From Nectonema munidae (lineage: Eukaryota > Nematomorpha > Nectonematoida > Nectonematidae), in contig JAUIRK010000292.1 in the NCBI GenBank assembly GCA_030549495.1, positions 555,001-619,000 on the forward strand: a DNA stretch of 64,000 nucleotides, in the 5' to 3' direction. Every line of letters begins with the position of its first letter. The stretch's first letter is position 1. Below, in pieces: positions 9,467 through 21,690 of the stretch. The translations under genes were made by a program, and so were the position numbers. The notes under the pieces are model-generated. The model did no database searches and was not told the origin of the DNA. It saw only the letters and a list, made by a program, of their open reading frames with translations.

Positions 9467-11441
9467 TCCGAATAAATCTTATTTCCTTCTTTAAAAAATA
9501 TTAAAATCATTTTGATAACTTTTCTTTAAAAAAATCTTCTTATTCGCAAAATAGTTGTCATTAGTTTAACTATATTAACTAAAAATTTTAAATGTTCTAT
9601 AGGTTTTAATGAATGCCCACATTATAGCAATTTTATGAAGTGTTCTACAATTTATTTGAAATTTGAATAGAAGCAGAGGTGTTTATTTTGTAGTTGTTAC
9701 TTTTTCACTGTATCACGTAAATAATACCAGAGCTTGAGGAATTGAAATATCAAATGTTAATGTGAAGAACAGATCGCTTTGAAGATAACGCGAAACGAAA
9801 TTTATGCAAACGATATCTAAATTGAAATCACCAAAGACAAACATTTTATAATTTCTGTTAAGTTTAAGAAGGATTCTTCAGGACTACAAGAAGTGGCTCT
9901 GCAAATTGCAAAGATTTTTAAAAGTATTAATTTAAGATAAAAATCTGCACAAACTCTGTCTCCAACACCACCACATTCAAGAAGAAGCTTAAGTGAATTA
10001 TGTATAAAGGTAGAAGAAGAAAAAGAAGAAGAAGAAGAAGAAAGTTCATTTACAAATAACAATCAGGAACACAAAAAATATTCTTACAAAACGTTAATGA
10101 ACAAGTTAATTGAAGGAAGCATATATATATAAATACATTGTTATCGGTCATACTAAACTGAAATTGATAATTTCGGATGTGATTGTTTGCGAGATACCCA
10201 AAAAGTTTGTAAAAACCGCTGATTTCCACTTATTAGATTTGAAGGAATATTGACTTTAATTAATGAAGAGTTAAGCAGCGAGAAGGAAATGTCAAAGTTA
10301 AGCAGAAGAAAAGGATAAAGTGATGCCCAGTGCACTAGCTTATATATAATTATTTACGGTATCTACTTGTGATAATATATTGGCAAAATTCTTTTTATTT
10401 TGATGTTCTTTTGTGCTTTATAGAACTTGGGGAAAGGGTGTAGGCAAAGAAGAAAAAGAAGAAGAAGAAGGAAGCAAGAAAGTCGTGGTTGCAGTATTGC
10501 TGATCATACTGTTGAAGGAAATCTTGATGAATTCTCTCATTTACCACCACTTCTGGTGCTGTTGTTCCATTAAAGTGTACATTTGTTGTGATGAAAACCA
10601 ATGGTCCACCCTCGAAGATGTGAAGTATAAGCGAAAGGCTCGCTTTAAAAAAATCTTCTTTGCTTCCAAAAACAACATTCATTTCAAACTTGAGTTCACA
10701 TATTTTCGATTCCTGAAAACACCTTCAGAAGAAGTGATGAAGAATTTTCTAGCTAGCTACAATTCTTCGTAGTAATGAGCACTTTGATGGAAAGAGAAAA
10801 ATATTTGTGTAGGATAGAGACACTAGCTAAGTAGTAGGCTGTATAACTTAGTAGACGTTGAAACGACTTTGGTTTCTTCGGTGTTAAGAAGATGCAGGCG
10901 GCTAAATTAATGAAGTATTTTAATTAATACGGCTTAAAGGCTAGTCTTTTTTATCTAACTACAATTTATAATTATCCTCGAAAGTAATCGATACTGATAC
11001 TAAATAACCGGCAAATTATGCAAACTTTTTTGTTATTATTAAACTGATCATGCTTTTGTGACAAAAATAAGATATTTCAACAAATGCCATGAAAAAACAG
11101 TAATTTTCAAAAAAAGTTTAGGTGAAGGTAAATTAAGATTATAATAAAATAAATTAAATGCATACGTAAAAAATATGTACCCACAATTTTTTTATAGATT
11201 TTTTATGCTAAATATGCTTTCTATCTTATTTTTCTGATGAAGTAACTTTACGCAAAAAGTTTTGGTGTTTCAAATTTTTTGAATAAATTTTGTCACATTC
11301 ATAATTCATTTTTTTTATTTTAAGAAAGATAACAAAATAAAAAAAAGTAATAATAAAAAACGGGATATTTAAAAAAAGTGAGATCTTCTAAATACATTAT
11401 AAAAATTGGGCTGTTCCACCCTAAAAGGGTACGTAAGGTCA
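9467..11441. other. Stretch with two GAA-rich open frames of doubtful coding status
   Basis: Two GAA-rich stretches occur at 10010-10045 and 10445-10480, each inside a modest open frame. One + strand frame (10413-10772) would encode an acidic/basic low-complexity start followed by 90 residues; the opposite strand is also open at 10395-10682. The similarity of the two regions could mean a decayed duplicate, but neither product resembles a family I know and both strands are equally open, so I do not call a gene. The rest is AT-rich and featureless. Confidence 0.25.
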
Positions 11442-11878
11442 GTCTAGTTAAGTGTTTTTCAAACTTTTTTAGTCCATGACCCCTTGTAGAAGTACCAGAC
11501 CTGCCATGACCCCCTCATTTGTAAGCCTTCTAAACATGTATTAATTTTAAAAAGCACATATGTATTTTAAAATTTAAAATATGAATCACAGCAGAGAGAA
11601 AAATAAATTCTTTTGTTTATTAACCTTGGCAGTATTAACATTTAATGTGAAGAATCAGGGGGCAGATCTAGACATTAGCATTAGGAGGGGGCGGATTTTA
11701 CTAAAATAGAACTCAAATTTGAAACATAAATTTAAGCTTTATCAAATTTTTAAGCTATTTTTATCTTATTTTGGGTAATAGTTTAATAAAAAGCCAAAAT
11801 TGACTTTTTATCATAAAACTTAGTGTATCATAATAATATGTCAAAAAATTACAAGTTTATCATAAGAAAGTAACTAGA

Positions 11879-13680
11879 TTAAGAACTAAGAGGATTAATG
11901 AGCCTCATCCGTCTAGGACACTTTTTAGCATCCATATAAATAATGGTGACAATATCCAATCGAATATCTCTGTGAACAAAAAGAAGATCCTCATTCATTG
12001 AATTGCGAAGTAAATTTATAGAATTTGATCTTTCAACACTGGCAGTTGTCACTGAAGTCAAAAGCATGATATGAAGAAGCATTGTTGTAATGTTATGGTA
12101 AAGCTGACGACAAGCGATAGGAATTAGGATGGTTAAGTGTCTGATACGTCGTTCAAGGAAGAATATCTTGAGAGTTCCATACATTCTGCCACAACTTTAT
12201 TTCATGATTGAATGTTTTTGGATAAGATAAATCATTACTAAAATATTCAAATAGAAAATGTATGTCTTCTTCTGACACTGGATCTACATAGCTGGAAAGT
12301 AGTTTTAGTGCAATAATTGCTTTTGATGTTAACTTGTTTAGCTGTTGAAGTAAAGCATCTAAAAACGGCATAAATATGGATCTATAAAAATACTCTTCAA
12401 CAGGAGATGCAAGAACATTGTTTTTTGTGTTTGCCTACTACACAATTGTGGAATTTCTAATTTATTTACTACTGAAATTTTTGCCATTTTTTCTATTTTT
12501 GTCTATATTTTACTATATTCTTCATGACATTGACTGTTCCGTATCGAAAAAAATGTATTTTTAATGTTTTCTACCATTTGATAGCCTTGCACAATATCTA
12601 AACTAGATCCCTGAAGCTTTATATTTAATCCTTTTGTATAACCCAAAAAATGCAAGAAAGTTTGAAAAGCGCATATAAATGTGCTATTAGACAAACGTTT
12701 TAGCAAACCATTTGCTTCACAACGTGATTTAGTGTCCCATCCTTTTTCTTTCACAGCAATATTTTCTAGACAATTTACCAAGGGTTCGTATAGGTAACTG
12801 ATATCGCTTAAAATGTTATATTTTTCTACCCATATTGTTGGACAAAAAACTTAAAATTTTTTTTTATAAATTTTTGAAATTTATGTATCATTCATAGAAT
12901 CACAGCATGTTCTAAAGCTCGACTTCTTTTAGATGAAAACTTGAAAAACTGTACAAGTTGCACAATAGAATCTAACATTAAATGTACTTCTGTTAAATCA
13001 CAAGACTTGCAAATTGCTAGATTTAAATCATGACTGCAACAATACAAATAAACTGCTTTTGTAGCTTTTTTTGCAAATATTGCTGCACATCCCTTTTGAG
13101 TTCCCGACACGTTAGCAGCACCGTCCATAGTTTGTGAACGACAATTTTACATCAAGTCCAATTCGAGAAAGGCATGTCATTAAGTTTTGACTGATTGCTT
13201 CACCAGTAGTGACTTTACAGGGTATAAATTCTAGAAGGCGTTCAATAGGTACGTTATTCTTACAATTCCTCACAACTATTCCTAGTTGTTCCCAATTGCT
13301 TGTATCACAAATTTCGTCGCATTGCCGTACAAAAAATGGTCCAATTTCTTGATTATTTATTTCAGAGAAAATTTGGTTTTGGATGAATACTTTTATACAG
13401 AGTAAGAATTTATTTTGGGAAGTTTTTGATATGTAAGTTGCATTCTTTTCACAAACTTTTAAATGAAACTACTATTGAATTCTAAGCTGTCATCTCTGTG
13501 TCCAGAGCTATTCCTTGTTGTCCACAAAATTCAATACACTATATAATTGATTTCAAAATAAGGCGATTTATTCCACATTTTTCTGCATTCTGGTCACTGG
13601 GCTTGAGGTCAATACGAGTTTATAAATCTTATCTAATGGGGGTTTAGGACGGAACAGTAAGCAAGGTGCAAGGTAAGCCA
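11879..13680 (-). pseudogene. Broken hAT transposase, THAP12/'52 kDa repressor' type
   Basis: Read on the - strand, fragments in order give EIGPFFVRQCDEICDTSNW (DUF4371-like part, about 13350-13300), then MDGAANVSGTQKGCAAI with SHDLNLAIC (13128-12990; the catalytic-core D-G-A-A-N-x-S-G motif), then W-D-T-KSRCEA (12735-12710), and finally LTSVTTASVERSNSINLLRN (about 12050-12000), the hAT C-terminal dimerisation motif. The frame shifts at least three times, so it is not functional. In the family these enzymes cut and paste DNA by a DDE/RNase H-like fold. The third hAT insertion at 14088-16130 lies upstream of this gene and separates it from its own terminus. Confidence 0.75.
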
Positions 13681-13705
13681 AATAACCCATCTAAATTTTC
13701 AGAAA

Positions 13706-13810
13706 ATGAAAAAAAAAAAAAAAAAAAAAACATTTTTTTTCCCAAAAAAGAAAAAAAAATTCTTTTATATGGGAAAAAAAAAAAAATTTTTTTGGGGGGA
13801 AAAAAAAGTT
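13706..13810. repeat. Homopolymer-run tract (A/T/G blocks)
   Basis: About 105 bp made almost only of A runs up to 22 long, T runs and G runs. This looks like a low-complexity or sequencing/assembly artefact region rather than a functional element. It lies between the second hAT transposase and the third hAT insertion. Confidence 0.6.
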
Positions 13811-14087
13811 CTATGCTCTAACAACGACATTTTTTCTGCGTCAGTAGCTTTTCTGTTTATCCTCAATACAAAGGTTTTTGCAAATGCTAAGAAAGTTTGT
13901 AGGAGCTAAAGATGTTGAAGAAACTAACGATGTAATATTTGAAGAAATAGAAGAGACGACAGTTAAAGGTATCGATAGAAGAGCAGCTGTAAAATGAGAT
14001 GTTAAAAGAGTAGCACTTGTAGATTCTGATAGTGAGAAAGCTGACGATTCTAACGACATTGTTGACGTTACATTTGATGATGCTGAT

Positions 14088-16130
14088 TAGTGCTGAAAAA
14101 CCGGTTGAAAAACCCCGGTTTTAATCGGTTTCAGTTTTTTGAAAAAAATCGAAAACCATTTTTAAAAACCGATTTTTTAAAATTTCAAAGTTTTTTTAAA
14201 AAGGTTTTTAAAAATAAAATTTCAACTAGTATAACAAACTTTTCTTTTTGTTGAAAACAATAAAAAAAACTTTGAAAATTTTCTTTGCCTATTTATTTTT
14301 TAAGTTTTTCAATCTAATTTTTTTTTCAAAATATCTTCCTCTAAATCAAAAATTTGGAAATATTTGGTGAAAATCGACAAAGACTCAGCAAATTGTACAA
14401 TATGTAAGAAGATTCTGAAATGTTCTGGAGGAATAACTTCAAGTTTGAAATCTCATATTCAAAAAATTCATTTGTTGGATATTGATGAAGATGGAACATT
14501 TCTATATGGTTATTAAGTTTTACGAGATGAAAAAATGAGATCTTTCTCTTTATTTCAAAAGTCAAGTCGAACACGGCTCTCGCTTTTCAATGTGTTTAGA
14601 TGAATTTACATCTTGCCAAAATAAAAGATATGTAACAATTAACGTTTGCAACGATGAAAAGTTTTGGTGCTTGAGTATGATCAGAGCTTTCGATTCTTCA
14701 AGTTCTCAGAAAATTATTGATATTGTTTCTTCAAAACTAAATGAGTTCAATCTATGTATTAAAAAAAATATTGTATCTTGTACAACAGATGGAGCTGCCT
14801 TGCTGCTGAAATTTGGAAGCGATATCGAATGCTATCATCAAGTATGTGTTGCCCATATAATACACCTTGCAATATGTGATGTTGTGTACTCAAAGATCAA
14901 AAAGGGAACTAGTTTCAACAATGTTCATGTTCATATAGACTCATCAGATACAGAAAGTGACGAAGATGAAGATTGTGATGCTCAAATGAAAAATTGCCTC
15001 TTGAAAGGAATCGATAATAAAGAAGATATCTTTTTGACAAGTGATTTTTCCGAAGTAGTTGAAAAGGTGTAAAGAATTTGCAAAGTTTTCAGAAAATCCC
15101 CATTAAAAAACGACAAGACTTCAAGATTTTGTGAAAGATGAACATAATTGTAGAGAAATTAAATTGATACTGGACTGCAAAACAAGATGTAGCAGTCTAC
15201 TTGGTATGATAGAAAGATTTACAACTTTTGAAAAATTGTGTTAAAAGCTTTACGCCTGATAGCTTCAATTGAAGTTGTTTTCGAAAAAGAGTGGGAAACT
15301 TTGGATAAGCTCATAAGTTCCTTACAACCTCTGAAAACACTTTTGAATTATGTTTCTTCTAATAAAGCTTCTAAGTTGAAAGAAAGACTGTATGAGAAGT
15401 ACAATTCGAAAAGAAATATGGAATTGATTTTAGCTATGAAGTATTTGGCAAACTATGAAGAATTTTAAAAAGATACGAGCGAAAATTCTTTATTTTGTTT
15501 TTCATCAAAACAAGCAGTAAAAAACTTCTGCATGGATTTATATCATCAACTTTTTGACTTTGAAGAAAAATTTGAAACTCAAAAAAAAGATTCTGAATTA
15601 GAGGGAGATGGTGATAAAACTGTTTACCTTTGAAGCGTTCTGCTGGATACCAAATGCTTAATGAATTTTTTAGAGAAATCAAAAAAATTAAATCGTCAGA
15701 AAAAGTAGTTTCAAACTTGGGTAATTTGAATAACGAGTTAAAAATAAATGAGGCAACAGCCTTTAAAAGTGAAGAACTTCAAAACCATAATGTTGCTCTT
15801 TGTACAGTCAAGCCAACAAGTGTGGAAAGTAAGAGATCATTTTCAGTTGCTGCATTTTTCCTTTCGAACCTCCGCACAAGCCTATCTGAAAAAACTTTGA
15901 ATGCCTTGTATTTTTTGAGAAGTTTTTTTAAAAATAAATAATTTTTTTTTGGGAAAAAACTGATTGAAAGTTATACTTGTGTATTAAAAATGCATATATT
16001 AATATTTGTTTACTCCATGCATATGGATTTATTCATATATTTCGGGTTCATTAAAACCGGTTTAAAACCGATTTTGAAACTTTTCCTGAAAAAAACCGGT
16101 TTCGAAAAATTCCGTTTTATTTCAGCCCTA
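14088..16130 (+). mobile_element. Third hAT element (BED finger type), nested in the second
   Basis: A 2043-bp element with termini TAGTGCTGAAAAACCGG (left) and TAGGGCTGAAATAAAACGG (right, inverted). Repeated AAACCGGTTTT-like blocks lie just inside both ends. The flanking duplication is atgctgat (14080-14087) against atgatgat (16131-16138), 7 of 8 bases. It carries a decayed BED-finger transposase on the + strand. It is the innermost, hence a late, insertion of the nest. Confidence 0.8.
14342..15941 (+). pseudogene. Broken hAT transposase with BED zinc finger
   Basis: The N-terminal frame from about 14343 contains a BED-type finger, CTICKK...SLKSHIQKIH (Cys-x2-Cys ... His-x4-His). Next, 14590-15072 gives SLDE/MCLDEFTSCQNKRYVTINV, SCTTDGAALLLKFG and CVAHIIHLAICDVVYS, matching the hAT catalytic core. 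Frame 15630-15941 ends with VKPTSVESKRSFSVAAFF...LRTSLSEKTLNALYFLRSFF, the C-terminal dimerisation region. Stops (about 14515, 15072, 15466) and at least two frame changes break it. It would have moved its own element; it cannot now. Confidence 0.85.
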
Positions 16131-16899
16131 ATGATGATATCAAGGTAGTTAAGAGATCAAAGAATTAGTCTCTAAGAATAAATCCTGTTCTACAACTAAT
16201 GAAGTGTTTGTAGATGTGTTCAAAGGAGAAGTAGTAGTTTTCCCAAAATATGTTAAAAGTGATTTTGTTTTTTACTATCTTAGATTTTTTTCTATTTAGT
16301 GATTTTCTTTGCTTCCAAATCTAAAATTTTACGTTTTTTGTTGTCCATAATAAACTAAATCACGATAGGTAGATTAATAAACAGGAACTACTACAAATTA
16401 AATACAGCAATTAAATTTAAAAATTCTAAAGAATTTTACTTTTCTTATCATAATTTTAAAAATATTAAACCTAATTTTTTATCCAAATTAAAAAAAAATT
16501 ATAGTATAATTTTTGAAGTGAATAAATTTAAAGGAAAAAAATGTTTTTTAATGCAATAAGAAAAAAATATTTTAGTCTTGAGCATTATTTTGCAATAAAC
16601 ATATAAAGAGGTAAAACTTGATGAATAATATATTTACAAAAAAAAGTTGATAATATAGAAGTAATAAGTGTCACACTTAAAAACGATTGAAACATAAAAA
16701 ACTTTTTAAGGCTTTCTCACTTTAGAGAAAGATTGAATCTAAAAAACGAGTTGCCGAAGCCGTCATAATATTTGAGTTGACTTCTACGAGAAGAATTAGA
16801 TCAAGGAAAATTTTCAAGCAATTGGCAATGCAATTTTAGGGGGAGGGGGAGGGGCGTACGCCGGTTCCGCCCCTTTAAATCCGCCAGTGAGAATATATC

Positions 16900-18107
16900 T
16901 GTTTTTTGTTATAAGCAAATCAATACAAGGGTGTATACGGCGCAAGGCACAACGCATGTCTGCTTCGGCATTCAGCCTGTTTCTTGCCTTCAATTTTATC
17001 ACCAGGAGAGTCGAAGTTTTGCAAAGGTAAGTGGATGAGAAAGGGATGAGCACTTTCAGGGCAAATTTGCTCTTTTTGGGAAAAACAGAGAGCATCTTGA
17101 CCCAGCATTTAGAGCTGTTAAACTGTTGCTGTTCCTGGAACTCCTTTTTTGCTGCAGTGTTGTTGATGAGCTCCAAGAATTTTTCTTGAATCTTATCAGG
17201 AAGATCATCCACATTGCATCGGAAAGGATTGCGTTCAAGTGTCGGCTGAACATATTTCTATCAGCTTCATAAATATAGCGTTTGAACTCTTCTTGAAAGA
17301 TTATCAAGTGTTCCTTGATCTTTTGTTGCAGCTCCTTGGCAACTGGTTCTTCTCTGATGACCTCGTTCACACGCGAAAAGGAAGCTACATTACCCCTTTC
17401 AACTTTCCTCTTCCAGAGAGCTAACTTGTCGAGAAAAGCCTTAATGGCATCTGTGTGCATTATGATGGTGGTATCTGGGCCATGTAGTTGCGGGTTGAGT
17501 CCATTCAAAGCTTCGAATACATCTGCCAAGTAAGCAAGACTAAGCTTGAATGGCCCCTGGATGTCATTTAACAGGTGCTCCTTCTTCAAATATCAAATAT
17601 TTCAAATACACGAGCAAGAACATTGCCCTTTGACAACCAACGAACAGATGTGTAAAAGAGGAGCTCTTGGTGAGCAGAATCCATGACTTAGCACAACCTA
17701 CGAAACAGCCTGATGTTGAGTGCCCCTCCTTTGTTATGGTTGACGATGTGGATCACTTTTTTCAAGGTAATTTTGAGAGGAGCAGGAATCATATTTGAGG
17801 CAAGAGCATCAGGTGGATCAGACACTGTGTTGTAATGATGTCTTCTTCTTTTTGACCAGAGTCATAAATCCTGACTTAGAACCGAGCATGCTGGGTGCTC
17901 CATTCGTACAGACACCAACGAATTTTGCCCATGAGAGTTTTTCTTATTCAATGAAGTTGGACACTAATTTCATGATATCTTTAGCCTTTGTTGCTGTTGT
18001 TAGTGGTCTGCAGAAAAGAAACTCCTTCTCAACTTGATTTTCGGAGATGGAAAGAGCATAAACCAAAAGTTGAGGAAGATGTCCAATGTCTGTTGATTCA
18101 TCTAGCT
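16900..18107 (-). pseudogene. ZBED-type hAT transposase, core and C-terminal half
   Basis: On the - strand after the LINE insertion the protein resumes at LDESTDIGHLPQLLVYAL, then FLFCRPLTTATKAKDI, FVGVCTNGAPSMLGS (catalytic core 'VCTDGAPSMLG'), LSLAYLADVFEALNGLNPQL (17540-17480), and finally SSTYLCKTSTLLVIKLKARN and RNRLNAEADMRCAL (17000-16950), the dimerisation region. The frame is broken at several points. This matches the ZBED5/FAM200/SCAND3-like hAT lineage. It belongs with the N-terminal half at 21266-21690; the two were one gene before the LINE inserted. Confidence 0.85.
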
Positions 18108-21100
18108 TCTTCTTCTTTTTCTTCTTCATCATCTTATCACCTAAATGGGGGTCGATGGCTTGAGCCTGTTTCTCCATAGGTTTCTGTCCTTCGCATCGCT
18201 TTCTTTCAATGCAAATTTTTCCATGGATCTTTTCAAATCATCCCTCCATCTCAATCTTGGCCTTCCTCTTTTTCTCTTTCCTTGTACAGGCGCATCGTAC
18301 GCTATCTTTATTTTTTCATCGCTTTTTCTTCTTAGCACGTGTCCATACCATCTCATCTTGTTTCTTTCCATTACATCTACAACACTCGTCGTCACTTTTG
18401 TTCTATGCCTCACTTCTTCATTTCTAATCCTATCTTTTCTCGTAACGTTCAGCATCATTCTCAGCATTTTCATTTCCGACACTTCTAGCTTTTTCTTTTC
18501 ATTATTTCTCAGACACCAACATTCTGATCCGTAAGTCATGATGGGTCTAACTATTGATGTATATACCTTGGCCTTTAAATTCATGGCTAGTCTTCTATCG
18601 TTTAGAACAGGTTTAACCTCTTTCCATTTTGCCCAACTGGCATTCAATCTCGACTGAACGTCTTTACAACATCCTCCTTCCATCTCAATAACTGATCCTA
18701 AATACTTGAACGCTTTAACTTGATTTAACTCAATTCCATGAACGTCTTTTATTCTTATCTCAGTCTTGTCATTTCTACTAACCTTCATCACTTCGGTTTT
18801 GCCTGCATTCAACTTTAGGCCTTTTTCCTCGAGACTTTTTTGCCATATACTTAGTCTTTCCTGTAATTCTTTTTCACTATCTGCATAATTATTAAGTCAT
18901 CGGCAAACAAAAGTTCATTTACTCCTTCTTTTCTTATATTTTTGGAGATTTCATCAATAAAATGAAAAGAAAAGGGCTCACTGCAGAACCTTGGTGTAAC
19001 CCTACTTTTATGTCGAATTCCTGTGAGTATCCGTTCATTGTTCTGATGGAAGTTTTAGAGTTTCTATAGGTTTCCTTAACTAGTCTCACTAACTTTTCAC
19101 TTACACCTTTTTCTCTTAGACTCCAGTACACAACATCCCTTGGAACCCTATCATACCTTTCTCTAGGTCTACAAAACCGCAGAATAAAGGCTGATTTCCT
19201 TCAAGTCTCTTTTCCAACACCTGTCTAACTATAAATATAGGATCTACTGTACTCTTTCTCTCATAAATCCAAACTGGTTATCATTTATGTTAACATGATT
19301 TCTTAAACGTTCAGCAAAATTTTTTCCAGAAGTTTTAATCCGTGTTCTATTAGTTTTATGCCCGGTAATTTTCGCAGTTTAACACATCTTTTTTATTTTT
19401 GTAAATTGGAAAATAAGACTTTTAGTCCATTCTTCTGGCATTTTTTCTTCTTTCCAAATCTGTTCCAATAATCTACTCATCATCTTCCAGCATTCTCTTC
19501 CTCCAGCTTTGATCATTTCTACACTTACTTCACTCGATCCTGTTGTTTATTTATTTTTATTTTATTTATTGCTTCATATAATTCCTTTTCCTCCAAACCT
19601 AGCTCGACCTTCAATTTTTGTACCTGCAACGATGCAATTATGTCGTTTTCAACTTTAACAGATCTTCAAAATATTCTTTCCATCTCTCCTCTATTTCTTC
19701 TTCTTTAAAAAGAATTTTTCCTTCTTTGTCCCTTATAATGTCGATATTTCCACATTCCTTGATATCTCTTTGCTTAGCCTTTGCAAGTTTAAAAATTTGC
19801 TTATCACCATTCTTACTATCAAGTGCTCGTACATTTTGTCTGTTTCCCTTGCTTTTGATACCGCAATGATCTTTTAGCTTCTTTTTTCTCGAGTCTATAC
19901 ATTTGTTTGTCTTCTTCCAACTTACTTACCTGCCATTTTTTAAAAGCTTGCTTCTTAGCTTTTAATACTTCTCTAATCTCTTCTTTCCACCACCAAGTTT
20001 CTTTTTGAGTTCTTCTACCACCTTTCGTTCTACCAAGCACAATCAAACTTGCTGTCAACAGATTCTTTCTAAGATGACTCCACATTTCCTCAATATTATC
20101 ACCTATTTGTTTTTCTTTCAAACCATTTTCAACTAACTCTTGATATCTTCCTTGAACTTTTCTGTCTTCAAGTAGCCATGTCCTGAATCGCCCTATCTTT
20201 TTTACTTTCCTACTTTGTTCTTCAGATATAAGCATGTCAATCATGACAATTCTGTGCTGCGATACAATATCAATCCCTGGGATAACCTTGCAATTTTTGA
20301 CATATTTTCTTTTCTCCTGTCTGACAATTAAAAGGTCTATTTGACTATTTCTGCCTCCATTACTATACGTTATTAAATGATCATCTTTTTTCTTGAATTA
20401 GTGTTGCAGATGGTCAATTCATTTCTCTGTGCCAAGTCTAATACTCGGTTGCCTTCTTCGTTCCTTTTGCCAAAACCTTGTCCACCATGGACTCCCTCAT
20501 ACCCATCACTATTTTCCTCAATCTGACCATTAAAGTCACCTGCTAAAATTAATGTTTCACTCTCTGCGACTTCCGACAGTAAATTATCAAGTTTATCAAC
20601 AAAAACATCTTTCTCCTCCCTATTACAACCAATCTGTGGTGCATACACTGACACAACAGTAATAATTTCATTTAAACCCTTTAATTTCAATAAAATTATC
20701 CTGTCACTTACCCTTCTCACTTCAATTATCTTTTCATGCCATTTTTTACTCAAAATTACTCCTACACCATTCTTTTTATTAGTTGAGCCGGTATAAACCA
20801 TTTTGAATCCTTGGATAAGCATTTTAGAAGCATTACCCTGCCATTTAGTCTCCTGTACACAGGCTATTTCAATCTTTCGCTTTATCATCTCCTCTACAAT
20901 TTCATTCGCTTTTCCTGTCATTGTGCCGACATTCCATGAAGCTAATCTTATTACATTACAAGAAATTTTGTCAGTATGATCTACCACACTATTCTTTCTC
21001 TCTGGTTTTTTTTCAGTATTCTTTTTGACGTAGGTTACTGGAAGGACCAGGAGTATTTGGGCTGTACCCCGCCCTATAGAGTTTTGAATCATTGCAAAGT

Positions 21101-21265
21101 AAATTGGAGAGAATTTTACAAGCCGGATGCCCTTCCTGACCAACAGTGTTTGTATTCAGGACTGGAAACCTTAGCTTTGTACAACCAATACTTAACCACA
21201 AGGAGTGGTAATTTGGAATCAGAGTTATTTTTCTAGAACATGTGTAAATAGAGATTGGAGAAGGC
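18108..21265 (-). mobile_element. RTE-like LINE inserted in the ZBED-type hAT
   Basis: A 3158-bp non-LTR retrotransposon on the - strand with an exact 10-bp target duplication tcatctagct at 18098-18107 and 21266-21275. The 5' part carries GGGCGGGGTACAGCCC and GGAAGGGCATCCGGC, typical of this LINE group from memory. An endonuclease is followed by a reverse transcriptase and an RTE-like C-terminal tail. The 3' end is a (GAA)n/(AAG)n-like tail at 18108-18130. It inserted within the 'QLDEST' codons of the hAT transposase. Confidence 0.9.
18141..21143 (-). pseudogene. RTE-like LINE ORF: endonuclease, reverse transcriptase
   Basis: Order on the - strand: AP-type endonuclease (20373-21143: RLASWNVGTMTGKANE, ACVQETKWQG with the catalytic Glu, NGVGVILSKKW, VSVYAPQIGC, LILAGDFNGQI); a linker with KETWWWKEEIREVLKAKK (about 20020-19970); RT palm with VGLHQGSAVSPFLF (18934-19131) and LLFADDLII (about 18905-18880, the F-A-D-D active site); and a C-terminal tail, KMRWYGHVLRRKS and KRKRGRPRLRWRDDLKRSM (18141-18812). 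The frame changes several times (for example right after FADD and between 19819 and 19131), so it is inactive. In the family the protein nicks the target and primes reverse transcription there. Confidence 0.85.
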
Positions 21266-21690
21266 TCATCTAGCTGGATGGCTAAAAATGGAAAGAGTTT
21301 GATTTTCTCTATCCCCTGAGATTTTATATTCTGCGACATGTCATCGGTGCGTTGTTTAACTGTGCTGTCCGAAAGACTTATCTGATTAACGTTTTTGACA
21401 CAGTTCTGATCAAGAACAAGACCTCTGTCATGCAAGGTTTAACAAGCTTTTCTCCAATTGTGTGTGACTTCTTCTGCTTTGCAATAATGAGAGAGATCTT
21501 GTACGATGCATTGACGACATTGCAAGAGAACTTTTGAGCTGATGTTCCTTGATTTGGAAGTATGGCAAATCCTTATTGGCCATTTTCGGTTGAATCTTGG
21601 TGAAGTGTTCCTTCAGCTTGAAAGGCTTCATGCTCTTGTTAGCAAGTGTTTTCTTGCAGATGACGCACTGTTGCATCTGCATGCCATTGT
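21266..21690 (-). pseudogene. ZBED-type hAT transposase, N-terminal half
   Basis: The - strand frame gives CVICKKTLANKSMKPFKLKE (Cys-x2-Cys zinc finger of ZBED type, about 21670-21610), then ISLSDSTVKQRTDDMSQNIK (about 21380-21320) and LFPFLAIQLDE (about 21300-21268). This is the canonical start of ZBED5/FAM200-like hAT transposases, and the frame is cut exactly at the LINE target duplication. At least one frame change is present between the finger and the 'LSDSTV' region. Confidence 0.8.

Larger units (their letters stand above)
11656..16887 (-). mobile_element. Second hAT element (THAP12/DUF4371-like transposase), inside the first
   Basis: The left end is CAGGGGGCAGATCTAGA and the right end inverted is CTGGCGGATTTAAAGG, both of the CAGTGGCGGATCTAGA type. 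The flanks show an imperfect duplication: tgaagaat at 11648-11655 against tgagaat at 16888-16894, one base apart. It lies just after the C-terminal codons of the outer ZBED-type transposase, and the outer element's 3' end with an AATAAA signal resumes below 11655. The right boundary is uncertain by a few bases. Confidence 0.6.

Noticed and set aside
10395-10772. Overlapping open frames on both strands as a gene pair
   Set aside because: Both are dominated by a GAA/TTC tract, neither product resembles a known protein, and no splice or start context favours one of them.
13706-13909. Open frame starting with a long Lys run
   Set aside because: It is a translation of A-rich homopolymers, probably a low-complexity or assembly artefact.
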